Source: Coriaria nepalensis (Eukaryota; Streptophyta; Magnoliopsida; Cucurbitales; Coriariaceae). From it: a stretch of DNA of 64,000 nucleotides. The notes under the pieces were generated by a model. That model was not told the DNA's origin. It ran no database searches and saw only the letters and a list, made by a program, of their open reading frames with translations. The position numbers and the translations under genes were made by a program. Shown here piece by piece: positions 48,241 to 61,150 of the stretch. Position 1 is the stretch's first letter, and each line of letters begins with the position of its first letter. The stretch lies in the NCBI GenBank assembly GCA_027186245.1, contig CP114483.1, positions 2,676,001 through 2,740,000 on the forward strand, read 5' to 3'.

Positions 48241-49583
48241 TTTCCATGGATAGGAATTTTAGGTATACCCATTAAGCAAATTACTAGTATCTATATTGCT
48301 TGAGCTTATATAGAGTAGCTAAGAGACTTGGACCGAAAGGAAAGGATCCTGTTTAATATGTTATGAGTTTTCTAACGTGTACCATTTTTAGTGAAGACTT
48401 GGTAATGGTGGACTCAACATGTATGTCTAAAAGCCAAAAACATTGTCATGCTTAACAGGTTGTGGCATGTCAAGTTTTGTTTGTAGCGAAGACTTTGTAT
48501 GGTTCCCTAGTAGACAATGAGTATGAACGATGCCTTTTTTGTACCAACTTTTTTCAGACTCCACCTTACAACTTCCAAACCCATGTGCCCTTTTTTCTTA
48601 GCTGTTGACGAGTTGCCCAATAAACATATAAGCTCAAAATTGTACAGTTTAGAGGGACATACAAACACCATACAGCATACAACGAGAAAAGAATCAGCCG
48701 CTTAGTGCGATTGGTGTTTGTAGGAGTTAAATTCTTGAGTAGATTCAATACTTATCCATAAAAAAGCAAATATCAGCATCACATTATCTCATTAGCTTTT
48801 TTTTTTTCCCCTCTTTCCCCCTCATTTCCTTTCCTTACTCTATTTTGTTTTCACCCCCTTCTCCAACTAATCTTTTTCTTTCTGTATCTATTGACAGATA
48901 AAATTGACAGAGGGGGAAAAAAGAGAACCAAGAGATCTTTCCATATCTATTGAACTGTCTGGGCAAAATGATTAAAATGGTTTAAATATGTAGCAAAAAG
49001 TAGTACAACACCAAATATGTGTAATGATCAAATTATATAAGAAATGGTTATAAAATAGTTACCTAATAAAAGATCAGCCATATGATCTCCATCTTTTAAC
49101 TCTCCACTTATTCTGATTATTTATGATCATATCATTTTACTTCTTTAATTTACTTACCTCATCATTTACCAAGTTAAGAGATTTTTTCGATTAATTTATT
49201 TAAATTATATATATATAAAATTACAATTAATTAATTTAATTTAATTATAATTTATTTTAAAACTTTTTAAAATAAATTTTATAGACAAAAATTATTAATT
49301 TATAAAAATATATTTTTTAAATAAAATATATAATCATGTAATAAATTATCATAAAAAATCAGAAGGAGGGGGAGGGGGGGGGGGGGGGGGGGCAAATTTG
49401 GAACGTTAATTACGAAATAAAGTAGCACATTCCTTCCTGCTCACTCTAATCAATTTTTCTTCTATCTGGTCTGCCCTGTCATTTGCTCCTACCTGTGTAA
49501 CACCTGTTCATTCTCTCTCTCTCTGCGAAAACTGCATTGCAGAAGCAACCATCTCTATCGGAAGCTCGGAACTATTAACGACT
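48241..49583. other. Spacer and promoter of the BPA1-like gene
   Basis: No gene is recognised. The region is AT-rich at 49180-49350 and then contains a run of 19 G at 49374-49392. A CT-rich leader at 49510-49530 precedes the start codon at 49584. The short frames at 48517-48748 have no gene features. Confidence 0.5.
49374..49392. repeat. Poly-G run (19 G)
   Basis: An uninterrupted run of 19 G follows GGAGGGGGA on the plus strand in otherwise AT-rich DNA, about 190 bp before the BPA1-like start codon. Confidence 0.9.
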
Positions 49584-52499
49584 ATGCAGGTTTGTATTCG
49601 ATCTCTTGAGCTACTAATAGAATTGAAGCCCTAACTTCTTCTTTTTTCTTTTTTCTTTTTTTTTTCTTTTTTTGGATTCAGGCTCTGAAATGGAGCTGTG
49701 TGTCAATTTTATAGCTGATTTTAATTTTGTTTTTCATTTTCAGACTCAGACGAGAACTGTTCAAGTAAAGCATGTTTCAGATCTAGCAGGTGAAAGAGAG
49801 ATTCATGAGTTTTTCTCTTTCTCTGGAGAAATCGAGCACATTGAGATTCTACGGTATGTAAATTTATATATTGTTGTTTGCGAATCAGTTGGATACTTGG
49901 AACAAAATATGAGAGAAATAAGGAATCTAGGCAGCAGAAGATGCTTTGTAAAAATTGAAATTAATGGTGTATGATATGATTTATGTATATATATATATAT
50001 ATATACTTTTTTTTGGTGCAGTGAACCTGGGCAACAGAAGACTGCATTTGTTACGTTTAAAGATCCAAAAGCACTTGAAATTGCCCTCCTGTTATCGGTA
50101 TACTTACTCGCCTTATGTCAATTTGTTTCTCTAGTTTTTTGTCTTCTTTGCATGTGGCTATGGCTTTTTTGCCTTGGATATAAATTTGGGAAGATAATTT
50201 GAACTGGTCTGTGTATAACTTTGTAGTTTATTTTAACTATAATCATTAATACAAACAATGTAGGACGTCCGTAGATGATTGTTGCTTCAATACTTTTCTG
50301 AGAATAGAATCAAATCAAATTTTGAGACTTCAAAAGATTATGAGATTCCATATGGGAGTAAAAAGTTTTGATTTATAGTTGTGTAGAAATTCCCTCAACT
50401 TATATGGGGAAAAACATGACTTAGAGGCCAGTCAAGAGATAAATCTTCCAATGTGAACTATTGAGGAATACATCGTGGTGGCTTGGTGTGTGAAAAAAAA
50501 AATGAATTTTCTTTGCATTTAGGGAATATGGTGTCAAAATTTGTAATATATTCATGTAGAAATTTGTGGCATGTGAATCTTGTTTGATATAATCCTTGTA
50601 GACACTATGTATACTTGTATAGTTCAGCACTTGCAACTCCCAAATATCCATTTTGGAAATTCTATTCCATTTTTCCTGTTGATCGGCATTTCACAGGGAT
50701 ATGGAAGTTATTTGGATTTTCTGTTTGCAGGGAGCAACCATAGTCGACCAGATAGTGAGTATAACTCCTGTGGAAAACTATGTATTAAAACATGAAACGC
50801 AGGTAAATTCATAGGTTCCTGAATTCTTTCAAAGAGTTGAGTCCCATAAGTCTGTATAGCATATTCATGATTGCAGTTTTGTGCAGAAACTACGGATGGT
50901 TGAAAATGCTTTATGTGTGGCTCCAGCAGATACCGTTTCATCAAATGTTGAGGTAGCTGTCAATACACAACAAATGTCTGTTAATGTTAAACATCCAAGG
51001 GTGAAACCTGCATCTAATATAGTGAACTCGTTTGATATAATGAAATATGTAATTTTCTCCAAAATTTTGTGGATGCTTGAAATAGAAAAGATTTGACTGG
51101 CTACTGATAATACATGGTTTTGTATTTGTCTAAATTGCATTTGGAATGGGAACTACTTCCTTCCTTATCTAAAGGATTGATTAGTATAGGAGTGAGATGA
51201 TATTTGTATGCATCTATGGGAGAAGAAATCATGCATAAGTTATTCAACCTAATGAGGTGCTTCCTTTTCTTAAGGCTTCACAGCAAGTGGCAGCCTAGTG
51301 GCAGCCTAACATATCATGGTTTGACTGCTATTATGACCATGTATTTTACAAGCAAGTTTTTTGGTTGATGCTTTCAAGTAATAATATCTATGTTTGAGCA
51401 GGGTAATAACAGTCCAGTTGGCAGTGGAAGAGTGTATGTTAGTAAAGCGCAAGATGTAGTTGTGAGCATGCTTGCAAAAGGTTCAGCTATTAGACAAGAT
51501 GCTGTGAACAAGGCTAAAGCATTTGATGAGAAGCATCAGTTGACTGCCAATGCATCTGCAAAGGTTGTTTCCTTTGATAGGAGGGTTGGGCTGACTGAGA
51601 AGTTGACAACCGGGATTTCTGTGGTTAATGAAAAAGTAAAGTCTGTTGATCAAAGGCTTCATGTGTCAGACAAAACTATGGCGGCAGTATTTGCGGCAGA
51701 GAGAAAGCTAAATGACACAGGATCAGCTGTCAAAACAAGCAGGTGTGATAATCATTCTTGAAACAATTATTATCCATCTTCTTTTTTATACTCCTAGAAG
51801 TAATCATCCAATTTTTAAGACCTGCGGAATTAGATCTTATTGCTCTAACTTTTGAAATCCTTCAATTTTCTGAAACTCCAGTCTCTTCTACTTTATAACA
51901 TCATCCGTTTGCAGCTCCTTCTCGAGAGAAGAGGGGGGAGGAATGCTTTTGTACTGGGTTACTAGTTTGGAACTGAATGAAAATGAATTCCCTTTTTGGT
52001 GCAAAACAGGTATGTAACTGCAGGAGCAGCTTGGCTAAATGGTGCTTTTAGTAAGGTAGCAAAAGCAGGACAAGTGGCTGGTACGAAAACAAGAGAAAAA
52101 TGGAATTTGGCTGTGTCAAACATGACGGCAAAGGTGCATTTCGATGCTACACTCTCGTGTGTTATTTTCAAGTTGATCCTTATTATACCCTTTAAAAGGA
52201 CTTAGGCTTAGAGTTTGTTTTAAGAGTTCTTCAAAACCCAGTTTAAACCAATTTAAGACTTACCCCACATTTTATCAACTTAACCTAACTCCAATTCAAA
52301 AACAATTAAAAGCTAAGCGGAACTTTACTAGAACCTATATTGGAATTTAGGTTATAGTTATTAGCAAAAGTGCAAGCAGCACAAAGCATTTCAAAGGTAA
52401 TCCATTGTAATCTCTCCGACCTGAAAGATATCCATTCACACAAGTAGGCTAAGAAGACTTCCATTTCATTGCATGCAGGAATCTCCTATTGTTGCATAA
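49584..52499 (+). CDS. BPA1-like RRM protein (binding partner of ACD11 family)
   Basis: Nine exons (49584-49589, 49744-49853, 50022-50097, 50731-50802, 50887-50952, 51402-51742, 52010-52133, 52358-52396, 52479-52499) give 284 residues. The first coding exon is only six bases (ATG CAG), which the family pattern and phase support. Residues 5-75 form an RRM (TVQVKHVSDLAGEREIHEFF and TAFVTFKDPKALEIALLL). The C-terminal half is a conserved helical region ending YVTAGAAWLNGAFSKVAKAG and a short tail. In Arabidopsis BPA1 and BPA1-like proteins bind ACD11, a sphingolipid transfer protein that restrains cell death and immunity; BPLs are also described as stabilising ACD11. Which BPL this is cannot be fixed by eye. 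The intron between exons 5 and 6 could use alternative donors near 50953. Confidence 0.85.
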
Positions 52500-55258
52500 G
52501 CTCGATAATTGGTGTATCGGAAGATCAAATGGCTAGGTCTCTGTCAGTTGCTTTTCGACACAAGCCTTGTATTTGGGTATATCTGATATATGGCTTGTAG
52601 TTCAGGCTTGTCATTATCTTCCCTCAACTCCATTCATCCCTCTATTATGATTTGATGCGTGTGCTTCAATTATTGATTTCAGTTTTTTTTTTTTTTCTCC
52701 CTTAATATTCTTTTAGTTCCTAGGGATTTTTGTTTCTAGTTGTAATATTGGTTGTAAGTTGAACGAAAGTCCTAATTGGGATGGACCAAGTAATTTTTTT
52801 TTTTTTTTTTTTCATTTGAAGGGGCTTCCAAGTTTATAGTAAGAAATGAGAATGACATTATTTGATTATTACTCTAGTCATTGCATGGAATGTAAAATAT
52901 TTACTGTTTTATTATGCAGTTAACAAAAAAACGATTGTATTTGGTTCCCATGAGGTTGGGTAGATTTATGAGGCATCGATCTAAGTCACAATCATGCCTA
53001 TTTCACCGATTCTTCACCTATTTATTCGATTGACTTTGTAAAATATGTCTTCCACTCATTCTAATCAAACATTAGATAATACAGTTTTGGTCGGAAGGCC
53101 TGTTACGTCCAGCAATCTGAATCCTTCCTTTTTGTTATGTTACGTATTAAGTCAAATTGCAATTGGCTTCATAAGCACGCGTTAACCATAATGTCAACAA
53201 GGCTATGTATAGATTACTCTATTTACTTATTTAAGCTTCCTTAAAAATACACACTAGCTTCAACTCAAATTTAAGGATCAAGAAGAGAAATCAACTTCAA
53301 CTTGGTGTCAATTTTGTAATTTTAAATACTTCAATATGTATTAGTTAGAAGTAAGAGCTTGGTCAAAAATAAGTATTATCCTTTGAGTTATGTATAGAGG
53401 AGAGCCCTAATGAACAAAAATTGAACTTGTAAACTATACTTCTATGCAAACTGTTGCCCCAGAAGAAGCATGGTATAGTTTTGTGTCTTTGTTAATCTAT
53501 TTAGATTATTAGATCCGGAAAACAATATACGAGACATATTAAATACGAGTTTATATCTAAGATAATCCGATAAATTTTATCATCGAAAATACGTGAAAGA
53601 ATTTTATTCCGAATATATTAAAATATAAAAAATATTCGATAAAAAAAAGATGTCGAGTTAAATTATAAAATGAGGTTGGTTTCATTGTGGACCGCATGCA
53701 TCCGATTTTCGATTAGGTAACGTTACCGAATTTATTAAAACAACAAAACACTCCATGGGCAAGTTAGTAATTTCGATTTATCAGAGGCCGACAGTTCACA
53801 ACTGCTTATGAGAAAAATAAAAAACTACCGAAAAGGGAAAGGAAAAGTCATAGCGAAGAACAGACACGTCAGCAGTAGAAGGCCACGTGTATGGCGAAGA
53901 AAGCACTTGCAAAAGTATAAAACGGTGAGGACGTGGCCAAAACGACACTTCAACCTCCGAGTTTTCGACCCCATCTCTCACGCAAGGTCAATCCGTCAAA
54001 TGAACGAGGGTATTTTGGTCATGGTGAATAGTTGAAATCCCCAGATTACCCTTTCTCGAGTTTGACAGAGCTCGGAATTATCGGAAACTCATTTCTTTGT
54101 TCGCCCCCTTCTCTCTCTGTAGACTCTATCTTTTCTCCCTGTGTTCGGTGCCTTTTTGGTTCCTGGGTATATTCTCTGGTTCGATTCTGTGCGTCACGAA
54201 ACTCACCTCCCTTATATTCTCTCTTCCGCAAGATTGTTCTCCGCTGTAAATCACAATATTTTTTCTCTCCTCTCTTCTCTCTCTCGGTCGCTCTCGTTCT
54301 ATCTCTGACATTATACACAGGTGATGTGTAATTTGATTTGAGTAATTCCAGTTTCTTTGACTTCATATCTTCCATTTGTTTGTTCTATGCTGTAATTTTC
54401 GTGCTTTAAGCATTCATTTGCATAAATTCTAACGAAATTTGTATTTTTAATTTGATTCATTTTCTCTGATGGGTTTTTTTTTTAGGGGGGGGAGGGGGTT
54501 CTCGTATTTCTTCTCTTCCTTCATCTGGATTTCGGATTTAAGACAAGGCATTATTCATCACTGTGAGAGCTTTGTAATTCTAGTTTTTGGCAGTAACTCT
54601 GCAGTTTTATCAGCCATCTTGATGAAATTATGAGGGATTAGTGTTTGAAAATGCTTGGATATTAGTCAATGTGTTTGGATTTGATTTCTTACTCACCAGA
54701 TCAAACCTTACCTTGTAAATTTTTTTCCGATTTCAGATCAACTTGGGGTTGTTTCAAGTATTTGTTTTGTACATTTCCAAATGTAATAAATTTCATTCAT
54801 ACTTGCTCCATCTGATGCATGATTCATGTTGATCTATGTTCTTTGGAATATATAGAAGTATAAATTATCAGTAATTATATGAAAACTGTAGATATTATAA
54901 TCAATAGAGTTCATCTGACTTTTGGAAAGAATTGGGAAATGCAGGTTTCTTCTTGGTTATTTCGGAGAAGGTTCCTTTTAACAGCCTCGGCACCTTAATG
55001 AGGGTTTCAGAATGGCTGCTACAAAGTTTCTGTGTTTATGAGAAATATGATGATGATGATACTTGAATAACAGTTCATAACTTTAAATTAGAATCTAGAT
55101 AGATGTACAGTCTCTTTTTAGTATTTCTAGTTTAGGAAGCTATTAGTTTGTTTGTTATGTAGTTATCATTATTGACTATTAGGAGTGCCTGTACATTGTT
55201 TCTGAGCATATAACTTAAGAAACTAGAACCAAAAAAGGAAACAAAAAAGAGGAAAAAA
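52500..55258 (+). other. Spacer, promoter and spliced 5' UTR of the ankyrin-RCC1 gene
   Basis: From 52500 to 53750 there is spacer with T-runs (52684-52697, 52795-52812). A G-box CACGTG lies at 53884-53889. The CT-rich stretch at 54100-54310 is probably the first non-coding exon, followed by a leader intron reaching to near 55200. A GGGGGGAGGGGG tract sits at 54486-54497 inside it. The frame at 53808-54035 is in the promoter and is not considered coding. Confidence 0.5.
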
Positions 55259-58200
55259 ATGGAAGTGGTAGGTTCACCTCAAGGGCAAAAGCAAAATCTG
55301 GGTTCGGTTCGAAAATGTTCCTCCAACCGTTCCTCTAAGGAAATATGGCTAGTTGTGCGTGAAGGATCATTGGCTGATGTGGATTTGGCATTGGCACTAA
55401 TAAAGAAGAATGGTGGGAATATTAATTCAAGGAACATATTTGGTCTCACTCCTCTTCATATTGCTACTTGGAGAAACCATATCCCCATTGTTAAGAGGCT
55501 TCTTGCTGCTGGAGCAGACCCCGATGCTAGGGTGTGTTATTTTATCCTACTCTTCGGGCTAAACTTTTCACCTTTCTTTTGCCATACTTGTTCCCATTTT
55601 TCATTGATATAGTTACATGTTTGACATTACGGTTTATAACATTATCAAATTAAGCATTTGCACTCCTTTCACATGTTTTTATTTCAAGGATGGTGAGTCT
55701 GGCTGGAGTAGCCTTCATAGAGCTCTGCATTTTGGTCATCTTGCAGTAGCGAGTATCCTTCTTCAGTCTGGTGCCTCTATGACATTGGAGGACTCAAAAT
55801 CTCGAACGCCAATCGATCTCCTCTCTGGGCCACTCCTGCAGGTTGTGGGAAGTGGAACTGAGTCAGGTACACTGGTTTTTTATTCAACTCTTTGGCGCCT
55901 GTACTGTTCTTGAAATCTAAGCTGTTTTTTCTGCATATAGTTGCTACAGAGGTGTTCAGTTGGGGAAATGGTGCCAACTATCAGCTTGGAACCGGAAATG
56001 AACATGTATCAAAGTTGCCGTGTAAAGTAGACACACTTCATGGTTCTTTTATCAAGCTGGTTTCTGCGGCTAAGTTCCATAGTGTAGCAGTTACTGCTCG
56101 TGGAGAAGTCTACACCTGGGGATTTGGACGGGGCGGCCGCCTTGGCCACCCTGACTTTGATATTCATAGGTATAAAACATCATCTTCTCTATCTTATGGT
56201 TTCGTTTGGCTGGGAGTTTAAAGTCCAACTTGGGTCCACGAAAAGTTCCAGTTTGCTTTGAAATGTGATTTTGCATGCAAACCCACCATAGTGAGAATGA
56301 GGAGATTGTTGCCTGTTTAGATGAACTGTAATCTTGTGAAATCAGATGCAATTGCTTTTTTCATTCTTTGCAGCGGCCAAGCTGCAGTTATCACCCCTCG
56401 CCAGGTGACTACTGGTTTAGGGTCTCGTCGTGTAAAAGCAATTGCTGCAGCTAAACATCACACTGTAATTGCTACAGAGGGTGGGGATGTTTTCACTTGG
56501 GGATCCAACCGAGGTAAAGCATTTTGGGTCCCATTTCGAGTCTAGTCTATCATTAGATGAGTCTTTGCATATAGACACTGGGAAAGGACAGAAATTTCAT
56601 TGTCATTCCATTAAAGACACATTGGAAGATAGAATAAAGACTCAGAATTCTGATTGTGTCATCATTTTACATACATCTTTGCAGAGGGGCAGCTTGGCTA
56701 TACTTCTGTGGATACTCAACCTACACCTCGTAGAGTGAGTTCTCTCAAATCAAAAATCATTGCTGTTGCTGCAGCAAATAAACACAGTGCTGTAGTGTCT
56801 GAGTCGGGTGAGGTTTTCACATGGGGCTGCAATAAGGAAGGCCAGCTGGGCTATGGAACCTCTAACTCAGCATCAAATTACACACCTAGAGTTGTTGAAT
56901 ACTTGAAGGGAAAGGTCTTCATTGGAGTTGCTGCAGCGAAATATCATACACTTGTATTAGGGGCTGACGGAGAGGTAATGTGAGCTGATGTCGGTTATTA
57001 TGATGAATATTGAATTCTAGATGCATTTGGATTAGTGATTCAAACTGGAATCACGGTAATTTGAAACAGTTTAAATCATGTAGGCCTTAACTAAGTGTTG
57101 ATTAGGCTTCATTTTTGTAATTTTTGAAATTGGAATCTGAGTAAACTGGAATCTTGATAAGATTCTAAGGCCCAAATTGTATTCTAGTTAGATTATGTAG
57201 ACCCAGATGGACCCTCCCAACGTGTAATTTCTTGTATCATACATCTCACAAGCATGTTTTATGTTCTATGAAGCAGGTTTACACTTGGGGTCATCGGCTT
57301 GTTACTCCTAGACGAGTTGTTGTGGGTAGAAATTTGAAGAAAAGTGGGACTTCCCTGTTAAAGTTTCACCGAATGGACCGTCTACATGTCGTTGGTATTG
57401 CTGCAGGGATGGTCCATAGCATGGCTCGCACTGAAGATGGTGCTTTGTTCTATTGGGTTTCATCTGACCCTGATCTCAGATGCAGACAGGTCCTTTCTCT
57501 CAAGTCGAATCTTTAATTTAAGATGCGTTAGGGTTTAGTGAATTAGACTCAAACTAATTTGCCTTTTCTTCGTTTCAATACAGCTCTATACTTTCAGTGA
57601 GCAAAATGTGGTTAGTATCTCTGCTGGAAAGCACTGGGCCAGTGCAGTTACTTCTACAGGTGATGTCTACACTTGGGATGGAAAGAAGGGTAAGGATAAG
57701 CCTCCTGTTCCAACTCGATTACATGGTATAAAGCGGGCTTCTTCTGTCTCGACTGGAGAGACACATTTATTAATCATTGGATCTCTCTATCACCCTCTCT
57801 ATCCTGGCAATATTACCAAAATACCACAGAAGCCCTTGTCAAATGTTACTGCAGATGAACCAGATGAGCTAACTGAAGATTTAATATTCGGCGATATGGA
57901 TTCAAGTAATTACGTAACAGCCCCTACAGAGAAGGACGATAAAATCGAAATGAGGCCTGTTGTGCCTAGTTTAAAGAGTCTATGTGAAAAAGTGGCGGCA
58001 GAGTGGCTAGTTGAGCCGAGGAATTCTGTACAACTTCTTGAGGTTGCTGATTCGCTTGGAGCAGATGATTTGAGAAAGCACTGTGAAGATATTGCTATTA
58101 GAAATCTGGATTATATTTTATCTGTAGCATCTCATGCTGTGTCTAGTGCTTCGCTTGATATTTTGGCTGATCTTGAGAAATTGTTGGATCTAAGGTCGTC

Positions 58201-59638
58201 CGAGCCTTGGAGCTACCGTAGACTCCCCACCCCTACGGCTACTTTTCCGGCCGTTATAAACAGTGAAGAGGAAGATAGTGAGCCGGATGTTCTAAGGACC
58301 CGAGAGAGTCTAATTTTAAAAGGTTCTTCTTCCATGTGGATTGTAAATGAAAGGGATCAAAGATCGGAGTCCTTTTTGTTGCCTAAGGATGATCAGAATG
58401 AAGCTATTAGCAAACAGGTTCGGTCTTTGAGGAAAAAGTTGCAGCAGATTGAGGTGCTTGAGGCGAAGCAATCTACTGGGCATCTACTTGATGGGCAGCA
58501 AATTGCAAAGCTTCAGACTAGGCCTGTTCTTGAGAGTTCACTTGCCGAGCTTGGTGCTCCTATTGAGACATCTATGCAGCAGGGAAACTCAGATCCGAAT
58601 TCGCCTAATGCGAAAAGTGGTAAGAAAAGTCAAGTATTGAGAAAGCATAGGAAGAAGAGTAAGTATAATAAAGTGGACTCATTGGATGGAATGTCTACTG
58701 TTTCCGGAACTGAAATTGAGCAAAACCTGGCGAAGGATTTCCTTCAAGTTGAAGGCTGTGAAGTGGGTCCAAAGAATAAGGTTATTTTTTATACATTAAT
58801 GTTTAAGTTCTTTTCAGTTTGACCCTTGTCTTATACTGGTTATGAATTGTGGTCTTGTCAGGAGGAAGATGGAAAATCTGAGGAAATTAAGGACAATGAA
58901 ACTGTTAGAGATTCTGCTTCGTTTCTTCAGAAGAGCACTTCAGAATTGACCAAAAATAAGTCGTCTGTTTCAGCAGCTTCCAAGAAGAAGAATCGAAAGG
59001 GTGGGCTTTCTATGTTCTTGAGCGGTGCGCTTGACGACAACCCTGTCCCAAAAGATGCCCCACAACCTCCTCCACCAAGCCCCAAAACAGAGGGGCCTGC
59101 ATGGGGTGGGGCGAAGTTTCCCAAGGGATTCTCTTCCCTCCGTGAAATTCAAGACGAGCAAAGCAAAATCACCTTTAACAACCAACCCAGTAAGACCAAT
59201 GATCAGTTGGAAGATGTTTCGGACACAAGAAATGAGGCAAAAGTCCAGCTGAGTTCATTCTTGCCTTCCAATCCTATACCCGTTGTCTCGGCCCGTTCCC
59301 CACAAGTCTCTGAAGGAGAGAAGAGTACTCCATGGGCAGCTGCGTCAGGTACTCCTCCAGCACTCCCTTCATCTAGGCTGTCTCTTAGAGACATCCAAAT
59401 GCAACAGAAGGGAAAACAACAGCAGGGGATTTCATCCAACAGTCCAAAGACCAGAACGGCTGGGTTCTCCATCCCTACAAGTCAGGGCTCACCATCTGAC
59501 TCGACCCCTGTGAGCCGCTGGTTCAAGCCGGAGGCGGATGCGCCGTCTTCACTCCGTTCAATTCAGATCGAAGAGAAGGCCATCAAGGACCTCAAGCGCT
59601 TCTACAGCAGCGTTAAGATTGTCAAGAATCAGTCTTGA
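55259..59638 (+). CDS. Ankyrin repeat plus RCC1 repeat protein (IBTK-like)
   Basis: Eight exons (55259-55531, 55689-55866, 55941-56169, 56374-56513, 56685-56974, 57277-57489, 57584-58780, 58862-59638) give 1098 residues. Ankyrin repeats occupy about residues 35-140 (NIFGLTPLHIATWRNHIPIV, then SGWSSLHRALHFGHLAVA). RCC1 repeats run from about 150 to 500 with the motifs VFSWGNGANYQLG, VYTWGFGRGGRLG, VFTWGSNREGQLG and VFTWGCNKEGQLG. A helical region follows (LKSLCEKVAAEWLVEPRNS). The tail is long, Ser/Pro-rich and holds three S-L-R-x-I-Q motifs. The order ankyrin then RCC1 matches the animal IBTK family and the Arabidopsis protein I recall as At3g03790. Its function in plants is not settled. The gene is intact. 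Confidence 0.92.
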
Positions 59639-60411
59639 TTCTAAATCTGATCGGCACTTAGGTTTAATTTACTGCTGTATATGTCACTGTACAGGCAAGA
59701 GAGGGAAAGAGAGGAGGTTCTCTGTACATTCAGCTCGTTTTATGTAGAGTTTGTTTGATTGAATGAATCTCAGAATAAAAGTTCATTTGGCCCTGTTCCT
59801 GGTGGTTACATTTCTCAAAACCATTATGTGGGGGTGTGTACTTCCCAGATTTATATACTCTATTTTTGAAGTCATTTGGAACAACATTGGTAGTATTGGT
59901 CTAGAGCTAATTCATATTGATATTATCACGTGTCATTGTCAATCAAGTTCTTTAATCATTAAGTTCACTAATGGAGTTCTTTAATCCTTAATAGGTTCAC
60001 TTAGCCACTTATAATTCTCTCCATCTAAGATTTGTAGCATACTTTCTGCCCTCGCCTTCGAGAAAGAAAGAGATGATGAGTATATCTATGAAATTTGATG
60101 TGAGATATGATCATGATGTTATATCAAATCAAGAATATATAATCCTAGCCGGTGGACAATATATACATTCGGATTGGCTTATCCGATGATTATACGATGT
60201 ATGAGTATCGAGTAAGAACATGAAAGACTAAGTCATATCATTGTGGATGATAGATCCCACGTCGGTCCATTGAAAACCTGGCAAATAGCAACACATGATG
60301 TCAATGTTCATAAAAGCAATTAACAATTCGACATGAGTACAGCAATCATCATGCTTCGTTTGATTATAAATAGTTTCAGCTTTTCCTAAATACACGAATA
60401 TATACATAAAT

Positions 60412-60449
<38 letters not shown>

Positions 60450-60817
60450 AATGTTAGACTCGTAATATTATCACATAAATCTTATATAAGAGAATTGAAA
60501 CCGGATCAAAACAAAAAACCCTTACCCAGCTTAAACAAAGGCCAAATCATATACTTATACGATATAACTTCTTAGCTTTAATATATATTATCAAATCTTC
60601 TACTATATATATATATATCTATATACAGTGGAGTGGGTGGTGCTTGTGGAGGCCCATATGTGTCTGTCCCTCTGCGTTCTGTTTACTTTTTCTCTTGGTC
60701 TAATTTTCAGTGCTGTGTCCTTTTCAAATTGTTTGTGCAAGTGATAGGGCTCGGAAAAGCCTAAACCCTAAAAAGTAATGTAGAACAAGACAATTTGGTC
60801 CTTCTTCCAAAAACCCT

Positions 60818-60852
<35 letters not shown>

Positions 60853-61140
60853 TTTTCATGGTCACTGCAGTGACCTGTCTATCATGTGCTTTTTCCCACA
60901 TTTTTTTCTTTGTTTTTCTCTTCCTTTAATTAAATCTAAAGCCTTTATTTTGCTGCCTACCATGTTTGTAAGACTGTAAATATTCACCTACTCAGCTAGA
61001 GAGAGAGAGAGAGAGAGTGTATAATTACTTATTAGATGCTTCGAATTAAGCCATACATGATGATGATCTGCTGCTAGCTAGCTAGTTGTAGTAGTACTCA
61101 TTGTTGAATGATGACAGGGAGAGTGTTTCTGAAAGAACTA
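59639..61140. other. Gene-poor region with microsatellites
   Basis: After the 3' UTR of the ankyrin-RCC1 gene no coding frame is credible. Present are a TA-run (60416-60444), a (TTTA)n run (60818-60855) and a GA-run (61001-61017). A TATA-rich stretch at 60605-60625 could serve a polymerase II transcript covering the hairpin downstream. Confidence 0.5.
60818..60855. repeat. (TTTA)n microsatellite
   Basis: About nine TTTA units without interruption. Confidence 0.95.
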
Positions 61141-61150
61141 AGAAGGAAAA

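Noticed and set aside
53808..54035. Basic 75-codon frame upstream of the ankyrin-RCC1 gene
   Set aside because: It overlaps a promoter region with a G-box and lies before the probable leader exon; composition reflects A/G-rich promoter DNA.
54046..54375. Arg/Glu-rich antisense frame of 109 codons
   Set aside because: It is the reverse of the CT-rich 5' leader of the ankyrin-RCC1 gene; such leaders give Arg/Glu-rich antisense frames.
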